The notes below the pieces were generated by a model. The model was not told the DNA's origin, made no database searches, and worked only from the letters and a program-made list of their open reading frames with translations. Positions 56,355 to 64,000 of a stretch of 64,000 bases of DNA are shown piece by piece; position 1 is the first letter of the stretch; every line of letters starts with the position of its first letter. Origin of the DNA: VFMC01 sp963791635 (lineage in GTDB: Bacteria > Actinomycetota > Acidimicrobiia > Acidimicrobiales > Ilumatobacteraceae); NCBI GenBank assembly GCA_963791635.1, contig CAWBTC010000017.1, positions 310,001 to 374,000 of the forward strand, given 5' to 3'. The position numbers were made by a program, and so were the translations under genes.

Positions 56355-56531
56355 ATGAAGCGCACCTCGAATCGTTCACGGGTCGCCATCGCGATCATCG
56401 CTGCGACCACGGTCGCCGTTGCCGGGTGTGTCGCCGACGACCCCGACGCGGCGCCCTCGACCACTCGACCGACGTCGACCACGGCCCCGAGCCGCACCGA
56501 TCCGACGGACCCGACGGAGCCCGACGGGTGA
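56355..56531 (+). pseudogene. Lipoprotein signal segment, out of frame with the beta-propeller gene
   Basis: From ATG 56355 the frame gives MKRTSNRSRVAIAIIAATTV and a lipobox (AVAGC), then a Thr/Pro/Asp linker, and stops at 56529. Continuing in a second frame one reads DTEPGDPATGTSLPRTSGFG and RLTFFSDCPDL, and in a third frame LLGYLQTESLERVTPWG, the family's usual sequence. Removing one G near 56526 and one T near 56627 would join all three to the beta-propeller gene. Confidence 0.65.
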
Positions 56532-56626
56532 CACCGAACCGGGGGATCCCGCCACCGGTACCAGCCTGCCGCGCACCTCCGGCTTCGGCCGATCACGACT
56601 GACGTTCTTCAGCGATTGTCCTGACC

Positions 56627-58483
56627 TTGCTCGGCTATCTGCAGACGGAGTCGCTCGAGCGGGTGACGCCATGGGGATTCGGTGGCGGCTACCCGTACTC
56701 CCGCGGCGGCCCGATGCCGATGGCTGCTGAAGACTCGGCCGGCGCTGCTCCCGACGCCACTGAAGCACCGGCGTTCGACGAACAGGCTTCCTCCGACAAG
56801 GTCACATCCGACGGATTCTCGACCACCAACACCCAGGAGGTCGGTGTCGACGAGGGCGACATCGTGGAGACCAACGGCACCGAGGTGTTCGTCGCGGGCC
56901 AAGATGGCGTGCGCATCGTCGACGTCGCCAGCGCCCGTGTCATCGATCAACTCGACGTTCCCCAGGGCACGCACCAGTTGCTGCTCGACGGCGAGCGGTT
57001 GCTCGTGGTGACCGCACCGTGGACAGGGGTGGAGGACACGATCGTGTCGCTGTTCGACGTGACGGATCCGTCGAACTCGTCGCTGATGCGACGCAGCCAT
57101 CTCGAGGGGCGTGCGGTGGCGAGCCGGGCGATCGACGGCACCGCCCGCCTGGTGCTCAGCTCCACGATCGCTGTTCGTCTGCCGTTCGTGTATCCCGATC
57201 AGTTCGGCCTCGACGAGGACCGTGCGCTCGAGGAGAACCAGCGCATCATCCGTGAGAGCTCGATCGAGCAATGGATGCCTCGATGGTTCGAGGAGAACGG
57301 CGATGGCTCGTTCGGCGACATGAGCGCCTCGCTCGATTGCGCGAACGTCGCCGCTCCCCGCGAGTTCGCCGGTCTGGGCATCTCGTGGATCGCGACGCTC
57401 GACATGCGGGCGGGCGCGAGTCCCGTTGGTTCGGCCGGCATCGTGTCGAGCAGTGACCTCGTGTACGCATCGGCGTCCAACATCTACATGGCCACCCAGC
57501 CGTGGGATTGGTTCAACCCGGCTGCTGACACCATCGTCGACAGCGGGCCGGTGTCGGAGCAGCCGCCGACGTTGATCCACCAGTTCGCTCTCGGCGCAGA
57601 CGGGACGGCAGCGTGGGTGGCCTCGGGTGACGTTCCTGGTCGTCTGCTCAACCAGTTCTCGATGGGCGAGTTCGAGGGCGACCTGCGGGTCGCGTCGACG
57701 ATCGACGATCGGAGCGGCAACGGCTCGAGCGAGTCTGCCGTGACCGTGCTGCGGCCACAGGACGGTGAACTGGCGCAGATCGGTCAGGTGACCGGACTCG
57801 GCATCACCGAGCAGATCTACGCCGTGCGGTTCATCGGCCCGCAGGCGTACGTGGTCACGTTCCGCCAGACCGACCCGCTGTACGTGGTGGACCTCAGCGA
57901 TCCGACGAACCCGAGGGTGACCGGCGAGCTGAAGATCCCCGGCTATTCGGCGTACCTGCATCCGGTGGGTGAGGGGCTCCTCCTCGGTGTCGGTCAGAAC
58001 GCCGACCTGTCAGGTCGCACCACGGGCACGCAGCTCTCGCTGTTCGACGTGAGTGATCCGGCGAACCCACAGCAGCTGTCGACGCTGCAGATCGGCGGCT
58101 ACAGCGAGGCCGAGTGGGACCACAAGGCATTCCTGTACTGGCCCGAGGACGGCACGATCGTGATCCCGAGCTCGCCGTTGTGGGGTTCGTGCCAGGTCGC
58201 CGACTCGTGTCTCGCCGATCAGCTGAGCGACAGCAATGGAGGCGGCGTGATCGTTGCCCAGTTGCAGGGCACGCAGCTCGTCGGTCGGGGCGTGATCGAG
58301 CACGAGATCGACGGGTTCACCGGCTGCTGGAATCCGCTCCAGCGCTCGATGATCATCGGTTCGGAGATCGTCACGATCGGTTTCGATCAGGTGCAGTTCA
58401 CCGATCGGGCGTCGCTCGCTCGGCGAGATGCGGCGAGGTGGGGCAGCCCGGACCAGTACGGGTGCTACTACTACACGGAGTGA
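56627..58483 (+). CDS. Beta-propeller domain lipoprotein (PF09826 type), body of the gene
   Basis: The 618-codon frame from TTG 56627 encodes the body of an exported beta-propeller protein. Typical segments are FSTTNTQEVGVDEGDIVETN, ARVIDQLDVP, SLFDVTDPSNPxxL-type strands repeated several times and VDLSDPTNPRVTGELKIPGY then SAYLHPVGEGLLLGVGQ. The family is found as membrane lipoproteins in actinobacteria, archaea and Bacilli; its function is unknown. The signal peptide is encoded just upstream in other frames (previous entry), so TTG is not the natural start. The next gene overlaps its stop. Confidence 0.85.
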   Translation: MLGYLQTESLERVTPWGFGGGYPYSRGGPMPMAAEDSAGAAPDATEAPAFDEQASSDKVTSDGFSTTNTQEVGVDEGDIVETNGTEVFVAGQDGVRIVDVASARVIDQLDVPQGTHQLLLDGERLLVVTAPWTGVEDTIVSLFDVTDPSNSSLMRRSHLEGRAVASRAIDGTARLVLSSTIAVRLPFVYPDQFGLDEDRALEENQRIIRESSIEQWMPRWFEENGDGSFGDMSASLDCANVAAPREFAGLGISWIATLDMRAGASPVGSAGIVSSSDLVYASASNIYMATQPWDWFNPAADTIVDSGPVSEQPPTLIHQFALGADGTAAWVASGDVPGRLLNQFSMGEFEGDLRVASTIDDRSGNGSSESAVTVLRPQDGELAQIGQVTGLGITEQIYAVRFIGPQAYVVTFRQTDPLYVVDLSDPTNPRVTGELKIPGYSAYLHPVGEGLLLGVGQNADLSGRTTGTQLSLFDVSDPANPQQLSTLQIGGYSEAEWDHKAFLYWPEDGTIVIPSSPLWGSCQVADSCLADQLSDSNGGGVIVAQLQGTQLVGRGVIEHEIDGFTGCWNPLQRSMIIGSEIVTIGFDQVQFTDRASLARRDAARWGSPDQYGCYYYTE

Positions 58484-59499
58484 TCTCCTCCGAACGTCGC
58501 ACTTCACGCACCGCACGATGCATTCGCACACTCGCAGCCGTGGTCGTCTCGGCGACCACGGCTGCTGGCTGCACCGGCAACGATCCGGTAGCCGAGGCCG
58601 AACCGAGCTCGACGGCCGCAGTTGGCGCAGCGGTTGCCTCGACGACGCAGAGTGGAAAGTCGGTGGCTGACTCGGAGCCCGCCACCACGCCGGCGCCGGA
58701 CACGACCGAAGCGACGTCCACGATGGCGATGCCGACCACGACCGAGGCGACCGAGGCGACCGCCACGACCCAGGCGTCGACCACGACCGAAGCACCGGTG
58801 CCCGTGGCGCCGCCGCCGACCACGTTGCAGGCGCTGCCGACGTTGCCACCGTTCGTCGAGACCCGCCAGATCGGCACCTCGGTGGAGGGCCGGCCGATCA
58901 CCGCCATCCGCCGCGGCACGCCTGGTGGACGCGTGGTGCTGGTGATCGGGGTGATCCACGGCGACGAGGCGGCAGGTCTCGCGATCGTGGACCTGCTCGA
59001 GCAGTACGAGGTGCCGGCGAACGTCGACCTGTGGTTGGTGGATGCGATGAACCCCGACGGCGTGGCGAACAACGACCGTCACAACGCGAACCAGGTGGAC
59101 CTCAACCGGAACTTCCCCGCCGACTGGGGTCCGATCGGCGTGCCGGGCGACGGTCAGTATGCGGGTCCGTCGGAAGCGAGTGAGCCGGAGACGCAGGCGA
59201 TGGTCGCGTTCATCACCGAGATCCGGCCCGATCTGGTGATGTGGTACCACCAGGACCTGTTCCGGATCAGCCCCGGCAAGGGTCGCGATGGTGCGATCCG
59301 TCAGCGCTACGCCGACCTGGTGGGTCTCCCGGTGGTATCGATCACAGGCGGCATCTACACCGGTGTGGCCGCCACATGGGCCCGTCGTACGATCGATCCC
59401 GGTGTCGCCTTCATCGTCGAGCTCGGTGAGTCGCTCACCGCAGAAGAAGCCGACCGCCACGCGACGGCCGTCCTGACGATCGCCAGCGAACCCAACTGA
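58480..59499 (+). CDS. M14-family zinc carboxypeptidase/amidase lipoprotein (MpaA-like)
   Basis: The 339-residue protein starts at GTG 58480, overlapping the upstream stop as GTGA. It has a basic N-terminus, a hydrophobic segment and a lipobox (TTAAGC), then about 75 residues of Thr/Ala/Pro linker. The peptidase core shows GVIHGDEAAGLAIVDLL (Zn His and Glu), DLNRNFPADW and a final FIVELGES with the catalytic Glu. It is anchored outside the membrane and probably trims murein peptides or gamma-D-glutamyl bonds. Confidence 0.87.
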   Translation: MISSERRTSRTARCIRTLAAVVVSATTAAGCTGNDPVAEAEPSSTAAVGAAVASTTQSGKSVADSEPATTPAPDTTEATSTMAMPTTTEATEATATTQASTTTEAPVPVAPPPTTLQALPTLPPFVETRQIGTSVEGRPITAIRRGTPGGRVVLVIGVIHGDEAAGLAIVDLLEQYEVPANVDLWLVDAMNPDGVANNDRHNANQVDLNRNFPADWGPIGVPGDGQYAGPSEASEPETQAMVAFITEIRPDLVMWYHQDLFRISPGKGRDGAIRQRYADLVGLPVVSITGGIYTGVAATWARRTIDPGVAFIVELGESLTAEEADRHATAVLTIASEPN

Positions 59500-59501
59500 C
59501 C

Positions 59502-59687
59502 GCGTTTGTTCACTCGCGCACCCATACGGTGCGTTCGTGCGCACACGCGAGGCGGGCCACTCGGCGTTTGTTCACCAGCGATCCTATGCGGTGCGTTCGT
59601 GCGCACACGCGTGGCGGGTCACTCGGCGTTTGTTCGCCAGCGAACCTATGTGGTGCGTTCGTGCGCACACGCGTGCTCGGGTCTGGT
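59502..59687. repeat. 62-bp tandem repeat, three copies, between convergent genes
   Basis: Units start GCGTTTGTTC at 59502, 59564 and 59626 with an exact 62-bp period. All share GGTGCGTTCGTGCGCACACG, which includes the palindrome GTGCGCAC. The third copy diverges in its last 12 bases. It begins two bases after the peptidase stop and runs to the stop of the convergent gene. Confidence 0.9.
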
Positions 59688-60652
59688 CAGGGCTTGGTGT
59701 TGACGGCGATGAGCTCGCCGGTGTCGTACACGGTCGGCTCGCTGGTCCAGACGTAGTCGTCGTCGGGCTCGGTGAAGCCGTTGGCCCAGAACGTGATCGA
59801 GTACGTGATCCGCGCCGTGATCGTCACCTCTCCCGGCCCGGGTGGCGTCCAGGTGCAAGCACCGTTCACGCCGGGCTCGGTCTGGTCGGCAAGCACAGGG
59901 AACGCGGGGAGTGCGCCGTCGCCCGGCTCGGGAGGCTCGCCCGGCACGCACGACACGATGCCGCGGAACGGTGCCGACGGCTTGTCGGGGTTCGGGGTGA
60001 ACTCGACGATGAAGTCCATCTCGCGTGGTTGGGCGATCAACAAGATGGTGGCGCCGCGATAGACGAGCGAGTTGCCGCGCTGGGTGCGCCACGCGTCGGG
60101 TTCGATCGCGAGCCAGGCCGGGTAGCGAGTGACGAGTCCGCCATAGGTGTCGACGATCGGGTTCTCGAACACGACCGGCCGGTCGAGCTGGAGACGGTTG
60201 CGGAGCAGATCGCCCATGATCCGCGGATCGAGCAGCGCGTCGACGATCGGCACCTGGATGATCGTCACCCGGTTGATCTCGTAGAACACCCGGTCGCAGA
60301 ACACGGTGAAGGTGCGCAGGCCTGATTCGAGCGGGCCACTGGACGCCACGTCGGTGACGTCGGCCGGCAGCACGCGCGGTGGCAGGTCGAATGCGATCGC
60401 CACACCTTCGACGAAGTGGTACGTCGAGGTGACCACGGTGCCTCGCGGCACCCGCTCACCGTTGGACAAGAGGAAGTCGTCACGATCTGCGGTGAACGAG
60501 CACGTGCGCGCCGGCCCGCCCGCGTACGTGGCGAACCCGGACGTCGGTGGGATCGCCGTCAGCCGCTGGATCCCGCCGTTGGCATCCCGCACCGACACCG
60601 TCCGAGCCCCATCGAGCACCGCCGGCGGAGGCGTGTCGTCTGAGTCCGCCAC
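59687..60652 (-). CDS. Probable secreted protein of unknown function, N-terminus uncertain
   Basis: The frame is well supported from about DSDDTPPPAVLDGARTVSVR to its end (PTVYDTGELIAVNTKP). It has four Cys in segments such as TCSFTADRDDF, VFCDRVFYEI, VSCVPGEPP and GACTWTPPGPGE, suggesting disulphides outside the cell. A signal-peptide-like stretch (LLVAVLLPAPPPAPPP) is encoded just upstream in a neighbouring frame, with an extra G near 60666 as the apparent cause. GTG 60652 is given only as the first in-frame start. No family was recognised. Confidence 0.6.
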   Translation of the reverse strand: MADSDDTPPPAVLDGARTVSVRDANGGIQRLTAIPPTSGFATYAGGPARTCSFTADRDDFLLSNGERVPRGTVVTSTYHFVEGVAIAFDLPPRVLPADVTDVASSGPLESGLRTFTVFCDRVFYEINRVTIIQVPIVDALLDPRIMGDLLRNRLQLDRPVVFENPIVDTYGGLVTRYPAWLAIEPDAWRTQRGNSLVYRGATILLIAQPREMDFIVEFTPNPDKPSAPFRGIVSCVPGEPPEPGDGALPAFPVLADQTEPGVNGACTWTPPGPGEVTITARITYSITFWANGFTEPDDDYVWTSEPTVYDTGELIAVNTKP

Positions 60653-60724
60653 CGATTCCGGCGCCGGGCGGAGGAGCGGGAGGCGGCGCCGGCAGCAAGA
60701 CAGCGACGAGCAAGCGCTAGAGAC

Positions 60725-61049
60725 ATGCTGCTGGTCTCCGCGGCAACGATATCGACCTTCCAATCGCCCGCGATCCGAGCCATCGTCGCGAGCGGTCGCG
60801 CTTGTCTCTAGGTCGCCGCGTGCAGGCGTCCCGTCGCCTTGGTCGGAGTACGAACTGCCTCGTCCTCGAGGTAGCAGTCGAGGACCACAGCTGTCGTCGT
60901 CGGTGCGCTGATCTCCGAGGACATAGGGGCGAAGGATGACGCCACTACCCAGAGTCAAGTCGACGTATCCGCCTTCTCGTGCCTCGGCGAAGACTCTCTT
61001 CGAACTGGCTCGCCACCGTCGATGAAGTACTTGCGCGAAGTCGGGGTCG
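60725..61049 (-). pseudogene. Out-of-frame C-terminal half of the lipoprotein at 61.05-61.55 kb
   Basis: Read across frames the region gives DDPDFAQVLHRRW then EGGYVDLTLGSGVILRPYVL, next TAVVLDCYLEDEAVRTPTKA, then ETSATARDDGSD and finally AGDWKVDIVAAE. This is the order of a SnoaL/NTF2-like lipoprotein C-terminus common in actinobacteria (conserved DC, then WKV). About four frame changes within 330 bases are needed. It is either a decayed gene or poor local sequence. Confidence 0.6.
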
Positions 61050-61547
61050 TCAGTTGTAACGGTGGTCGATCGCGGCGCGGTAGTAGGTCGTGACGGCGTT
61101 GGCGTAGGCCTCGAGGATCTCGATGTCGTCGGGCTGGACGGTGAAGACACTGGGGTCGTTCGGGTCGGGTTCCCAGGCGAGGTGCACGTAGAGGCCCTCG
61201 GGCAGCAACTGGCGGGTGTCGCCGGCGGTGTTCACCCCGGGCGCACTCGCGACCTTGATCCCGAGTGCGTCGGAGAACATCGGGCCCGTCAGCCCCGAGT
61301 CGGCCACGGTGCTCGCCACAGCCTCGGTGGTGACCGTGTCCGCGACCGTGATGTCGACCGCAGTGTCGACCGTGGTGTCGACCGCAGCCGTGTCGTCGAC
61401 GACCTCGCTCGTGGTGGTTGCTGCACCTGCGGCCGACGGCGCGACCGTGGTGATCTCGGCCACCTCGTTGCCGCCCGAGCAGGCCGCACTCGTGCAGATC
61501 GCGAGCAGCGCGAAGCCGAGGATCCGTCGTCGGTGGTTCGTTGTCAT
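61050..61547 (-). CDS. Lipoprotein, N-terminal part of a probable SnoaL/NTF2-like protein
   Basis: The 165-codon frame starts MTTNHRRRILGFALLAICTS with a lipobox (TSAAC), followed by a Thr/Val/Asp-rich linker and EILEAYANAVTTYYRAAIDH, then stops. Such proteins normally continue for about 100 residues, and matching sequence lies just downstream in other frames. The frame is therefore truncated by a frameshift at about 61050. It would be anchored at the outer face of the membrane. Confidence 0.7.
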   Translation of the reverse strand: MTTNHRRRILGFALLAICTSAACSGGNEVAEITTVAPSAAGAATTTSEVVDDTAAVDTTVDTAVDITVADTVTTEAVASTVADSGLTGPMFSDALGIKVASAPGVNTAGDTRQLLPEGLYVHLAWEPDPNDPSVFTVQPDDIEILEAYANAVTTYYRAAIDHRYN

Positions 61548-61660
61548 CCCGCGAGCGCCTCCAACGCGATCCCTGGGCGGTCCGCCGTGCGTGGCAGCCT
61601 AACGAACTGCTCCGCCAGCAAAGTGGGGCAGTCGCGCCGGTCGATCGGAAAACATCGTTC

Positions 61661-61666
61661 TACGCT
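61661..61666 (+). promoter_or_regulatory. -10 box TACGCT, leaderless spacing
   Basis: TACGCT is followed by six bases and ATG 61673. No ribosome binding site is present. Confidence 0.55.
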
Positions 61667-61672
61667 GCTCGC

Positions 61673-62083
61673 ATGAGTTGGTCGTGCCCGAACTGCGAGC
61701 GGCGATTCGCGAGGCAGGGTCAGGGGCATGAGTGCGCCCCGGCGATGACGCTCGAGGAGTACTTCTCCACCGGTCCTGCTCACGAACGTCCCGTGTTCGA
61801 CGCCGTCCATGCCTTCGTCTCGTCGCTCGGCGAGGTGCACGTCGAACCGGTGTCGGTGGGCATCTTCCTCAAGCGGTCTGGTGGGTTCATCGAGTTGCGA
61901 CCGAAGACGAAGTGGGTGGCGATGTCGTTCCCACTGCAGCGGCGCATCGTCCACCATCAGATCGCGCGCAAACCGATCGACGCAGGTCGGTGGGTCTACC
62001 ACGTCGTCAACCTCCGCACTCCCGACGACCTCACCGATGACGTGAAGGCGTGGCTGGTGGAATCATGGGAGCTGACGTCGTGA
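61673..62083 (+). CDS. DUF5655 protein with N-terminal zinc finger
   Basis: A 136-residue protein. The N-terminus MSWSCPNCERRFARQGQGHE holds a likely zinc site (Cys5, Cys8, His19, Cys21). The rest matches the DUF5655 fold: EEYFSTGPAHERPVFDAVHA, VGIFLKRSGGFIELRPKTKW and the final WVYHVVNLRTPDDL. DUF5655 domains are often found with DNA- or RNA-linked partners but the function is unknown. The start is fixed by the leaderless -10 box. The next gene begins at or before its stop. Confidence 0.82.
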   Translation: MSWSCPNCERRFARQGQGHECAPAMTLEEYFSTGPAHERPVFDAVHAFVSSLGEVHVEPVSVGIFLKRSGGFIELRPKTKWVAMSFPLQRRIVHHQIARKPIDAGRWVYHVVNLRTPDDLTDDVKAWLVESWELTS

Positions 62084-62086
62084 TCG

Positions 62087-62770
62087 GTGTCGAAGAGATC
62101 GCCCGGCGGTGCGCGGTCGAACGGCATCGATCTCTCGTCGGTCACGAGCGTCGGCGCGTACGACGAGCTCGTCGACGCAGCGTTCCGACTGGGCGGTGCG
62201 AGCGATGCAACCGTGCTCGTGCTGGGCAACACGCGTGCGCTGTGGCCGCATCTCGAACGCTTCGTGCACGACCACGACCACGAGCTCGACGATCCGGTCG
62301 ACACCTATGCGATGCACACCGTGCGCGAGGCGATCGCGGACGTGGTCGACGTGGTCGACGTCCGCTTCTCGCACGAACCGCCACCCCGTCGAATCGCCAT
62401 CCAGCGGCTGGCCGATCGGGCCGGGCTCGCCTGGCTGTCGCCGAGTCACCTGTGCGTTCATCCCACGTACGGTCCTTGGATCGCCCTGCGCGCCGCCGTC
62501 GTGCTCGCCCGACGGCTCGACACGGTCCCGCAGGCCGCGACACCTCCGTGTGACTGCGAGGCCAACTGCCTGCCCCGGCTGCGCGACGCGATCGCCGCCG
62601 GCGAGCCGACGACCAACGAGGAGATGACAGCGCAGTGGGAGATGTGGGTCGCGATGCGCGACGCATGCCCGGTCGGCCGTGAGCATCGCTACGGCGAAGA
62701 ACAGATCCGCTACCACTACCTCGGCCGACGACCGTCGACCTGGCCGACCTGGCCGACCGGATCAGCCTGA
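62087..62770 (+). CDS. MMACHC (CblC)-like cobalamin-processing protein, start region frame-broken
   Basis: The protein resembles MMACHC: LVLGNTRALWPHLERFVHDH, DPVDTYAMHTVREAI, RRIAIQRLADRAGLAWLSPS, then CVHPTYGPWIALRAAVV and a late RYGEEQIRYHY. MMACHC removes the upper ligand of cobalamin. A Cys cluster PPCDCEANCLP in the last third may bind a metal or cluster, as in QueG-related proteins. The first ten residues of this frame (SKRSPGGARS) are not conserved. In another frame GTG 62080 gives IGVEEIARRCAV, which would join NGIDLSSVTSVGAYDELVD if one base were removed near 62120. That GTG overlaps the upstream stop as GTGA. Confidence 0.72.
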   Translation: MSKRSPGGARSNGIDLSSVTSVGAYDELVDAAFRLGGASDATVLVLGNTRALWPHLERFVHDHDHELDDPVDTYAMHTVREAIADVVDVVDVRFSHEPPPRRIAIQRLADRAGLAWLSPSHLCVHPTYGPWIALRAAVVLARRLDTVPQAATPPCDCEANCLPRLRDAIAAGEPTTNEEMTAQWEMWVAMRDACPVGREHRYGEEQIRYHYLGRRPSTWPTWPTGSA

Positions 62771-62781
62771 GTCACGTCGAC

Positions 62782-63702
62782 TCAGACGACGGCACCGACG
62801 ATCCAGCCCTCTTCTTCGACCACGGCGCGTGCCAGGTCGTCGTCGAGCGCTGGTGCGAACAGTGGGCCGAGCTCGCCTCGCTCGTCGAGGGCCTCGAGGT
62901 GCTCGCTGAGCGCACACACCTGACCGGCGTCCTTCACGGGATGGCGGGCAGGATCCGGTCGACCGATGGAGCTCGGCCAGATCTCGGCATGGATGATCAT
63001 GTTCCGCCGGCCACGGACGGGGTCGGGTGTGAGCCCCGTCTCGAACGGCCAGATCTCAGAGCGCGACCTGAGCGATGGGTGATGACGCAGCGCGTGCACC
63101 ACGGGCACACCCATGAGGGTCTGGCTGCCGACGCTGCCGGCGCCGGAGAGCTGCCAGACCGAGGCGGGCCGCATCCCCGCGTCGCGCAGCGCCTGTTCGG
63201 CATGGCGGTGCTCGGCCAGGCCGTCGTGCGGGAAGCCGGGGCACTTGGTGCGTGACAACGTGGGAGAGACGTGCTTGTCGGACGTGGTGCCCCAGAACGG
63301 CCCGGGCCCCTCGCTGATCGCAGCATTCAGCTCGGACGCGACCTCGAACCGGTTGTTGGCGTTGTCGGGCCGGTCGTCGATGTTCACCACCAGGTGTTGC
63401 CAAGCCGCGGCCCAGGCAGGCTCGCCAGGCAGGCCCGCTGCCTCGGCGAAGCCGGTGGGATAGCCGTACGGCATGTCGAACCCGACGAGGATCCGCTGGT
63501 GTGGATGCACGGTGAGCAGGCCGACGAGGTACTCGCGGGCATCGGCCCGGGTGGGGTGGTTGATCGGTTCCTGCACGTCACGCCCGCGCTCGGTGACGTG
63601 GGTCCAGATCGAGTCCGCACCGCGCGTGGGGACGGAGCTGGCGCTCCAGTCGACGACCACGTAGAGGTCGAACAACGGCTGATGATCGATCATCACGAAC
63701 AT
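62782..63702 (-). CDS. Conserved protein of unknown function, possibly RNase H-fold
   Basis: A 306-residue soluble protein. Its first strand DLYVVVDWSASSVPTRGADS, followed by RILVGFDMPYGYPTG, looks like an RNase H-type fold with Asp at strand ends (as in DUF429-like proteins). Later segments include NNRFEVASELNAAISEGPGP, QLSGAGSVGSQTLMGVPVVH and EIWPFETG/EIWPSSIG. No signal or span. The family is not recognised with certainty. Convergent with the MMACHC-like gene (11 bases between) and divergent from the serine hydrolase. ATG 63693 is an alternative start. Confidence 0.65.
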   Translation of the reverse strand: MFVMIDHQPLFDLYVVVDWSASSVPTRGADSIWTHVTERGRDVQEPINHPTRADAREYLVGLLTVHPHQRILVGFDMPYGYPTGFAEAAGLPGEPAWAAAWQHLVVNIDDRPDNANNRFEVASELNAAISEGPGPFWGTTSDKHVSPTLSRTKCPGFPHDGLAEHRHAEQALRDAGMRPASVWQLSGAGSVGSQTLMGVPVVHALRHHPSLRSRSEIWPFETGLTPDPVRGRRNMIIHAEIWPSSIGRPDPARHPVKDAGQVCALSEHLEALDERGELGPLFAPALDDDLARAVVEEEGWIVGAVV

Positions 63703-63729
63703 AGGTATCGGCTGATGGAGGGAGTTCTG

Positions 63730-63735
63730 TAGTTT
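63730..63735 (+). promoter_or_regulatory. -10 box TAGTTT, leaderless spacing
   Basis: TAGTTT ends eight bases before ATG 63744. The run GGGGG between them could also act as a weak ribosome binding site. Confidence 0.45.
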
Positions 63736-63743
63736 TCCGGGGG

Positions 63744-64000
63744 ATGACCGGCATCCCCCGACGCGCCGTGGCCGACGCCAGTCGCTACTTCGACCGCTGG
63801 CTCGCCTTCCAGCAGCAGTTCCTGCGAGTTCCCGGGGTCCAGGCAGCGGTCCTTCACGAGGGTGATCTGCTGCTGTCGACGGCGCACGGCCTGGCCGACC
63901 TCGAGGCGGGCGAGGCGCTCACAGATCGGCACCTGTTCCGCATCGCATCGCACTCGAAGACGTTCACCGCCACGTGCGTGTTCCAGTTGGTCGAGCAGGG
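63744..64000 (+). CDS. Serine hydrolase, class C beta-lactamase family, 5' part only
   Basis: The first 85 codons are present and the frame is open at the right edge. LLLSTAHGLADLEAGEALTD followed by HLFRIASHSKTFTATCVFQL is the beta-lactamase/D-Ala-D-Ala-carboxypeptidase-like fold, with the SxxK nucleophile motif SHSK. No signal peptide is visible, so it is probably a cytoplasmic esterase or peptidase of this family. Starts at ATG 63744. Confidence 0.85.
   Translation, partial: MTGIPRRAVADASRYFDRWLAFQQQFLRVPGVQAAVLHEGDLLLSTAHGLADLEAGEALTDRHLFRIASHSKTFTATCVFQLVEQ

Noticed and set aside
59502..59687. CRISPR array
   Set aside because: Only three units of 62 bp follow each other directly with no unique spacers, and there are no cas genes.

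Overview
The window comes from a high-GC bacterium with an actinobacterial character. Most codons end in C or G. Many genes start with GTG directly behind a -10 box with no ribosome binding site, which is leaderless transcription. The gene set (11-gene nuo operon, transmembrane Hsp70, exported intradiol dioxygenase, class C beta-lactamase-like protein) would fit class Acidimicrobiia. That placement is inference from style and content, not a computed phylogeny.

Layout. 1-0.3 kb: 3' end of a second NuoN-like gene. 0.3-5.8 kb: a cluster resembling polyamine/GABA use, with two tandem PuuD-like amidotransferases, an aldehyde dehydrogenase, another class I amidotransferase and an APC permease. 5.8-9.5 kb: a frameshifted choline-kinase-like gene, a GT4 glycosyltransferase and a sphingosine-1-phosphate-lyase-like PLP enzyme. 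9.8-20.4 kb: tightly overlapping nuoABCDHIJKLMN without nuoEFG, running straight into a MidA/NDUFAF7-type methyltransferase and then kup. 23.5-33 kb: exported intradiol dioxygenase, acs, a HAD protein, a very large Pro/Ala-rich single-span membrane protein, yajQ, tRNA-Tyr, an ABC-F ATPase, a winged-helix regulator and a six-span membrane protein. 33.8-54.8 kb: the translation and transcription block tRNA-Thr, tRNA-Met, tuf, rpmG, tRNA-Trp, secE, nusG, rplK, rplA, rplJ, rplL, rpoB, rpoC. It is interrupted between rplA and rplJ by a reverse-strand transmembrane Hsp70 and between rplL and rpoB by a TIM-barrel protein, a GGDEF protein and small secreted proteins. 55-56.3 kb: rpsL-rpsG with its own promoter and terminator and no fusA. 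56.3-64 kb: envelope lipoproteins, an M14 peptidase, a DUF5655 protein, an MMACHC-like protein, an unrecognised protein and the start of a serine hydrolase.

Three patterns stand out. First, tuf has a codon choice unlike every neighbour: in its first 129 codons only three end in C and none in A, the rest ending in G or T. Second, several gene 3' ends carry short tandem repeats built around the stop codon. The 11-bp arrays behind tuf and behind a small antitoxin-like gene place stops in all three frames, and 15-bp arrays sit at the ends of rpoC and a PuuD-like gene. Third, several genes, including the essential nusG, are broken by what look like single-base indels: the choline-kinase-like gene, nuoL, nusG, the end of rpoC, the beta-propeller lipoprotein, a small lipoprotein and the MMACHC-like gene. 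Sequencing or assembly error is the simplest cause, and anyone using these coordinates should know it.

No insertion sequence, prophage, CRISPR array, rRNA or replication origin was seen.
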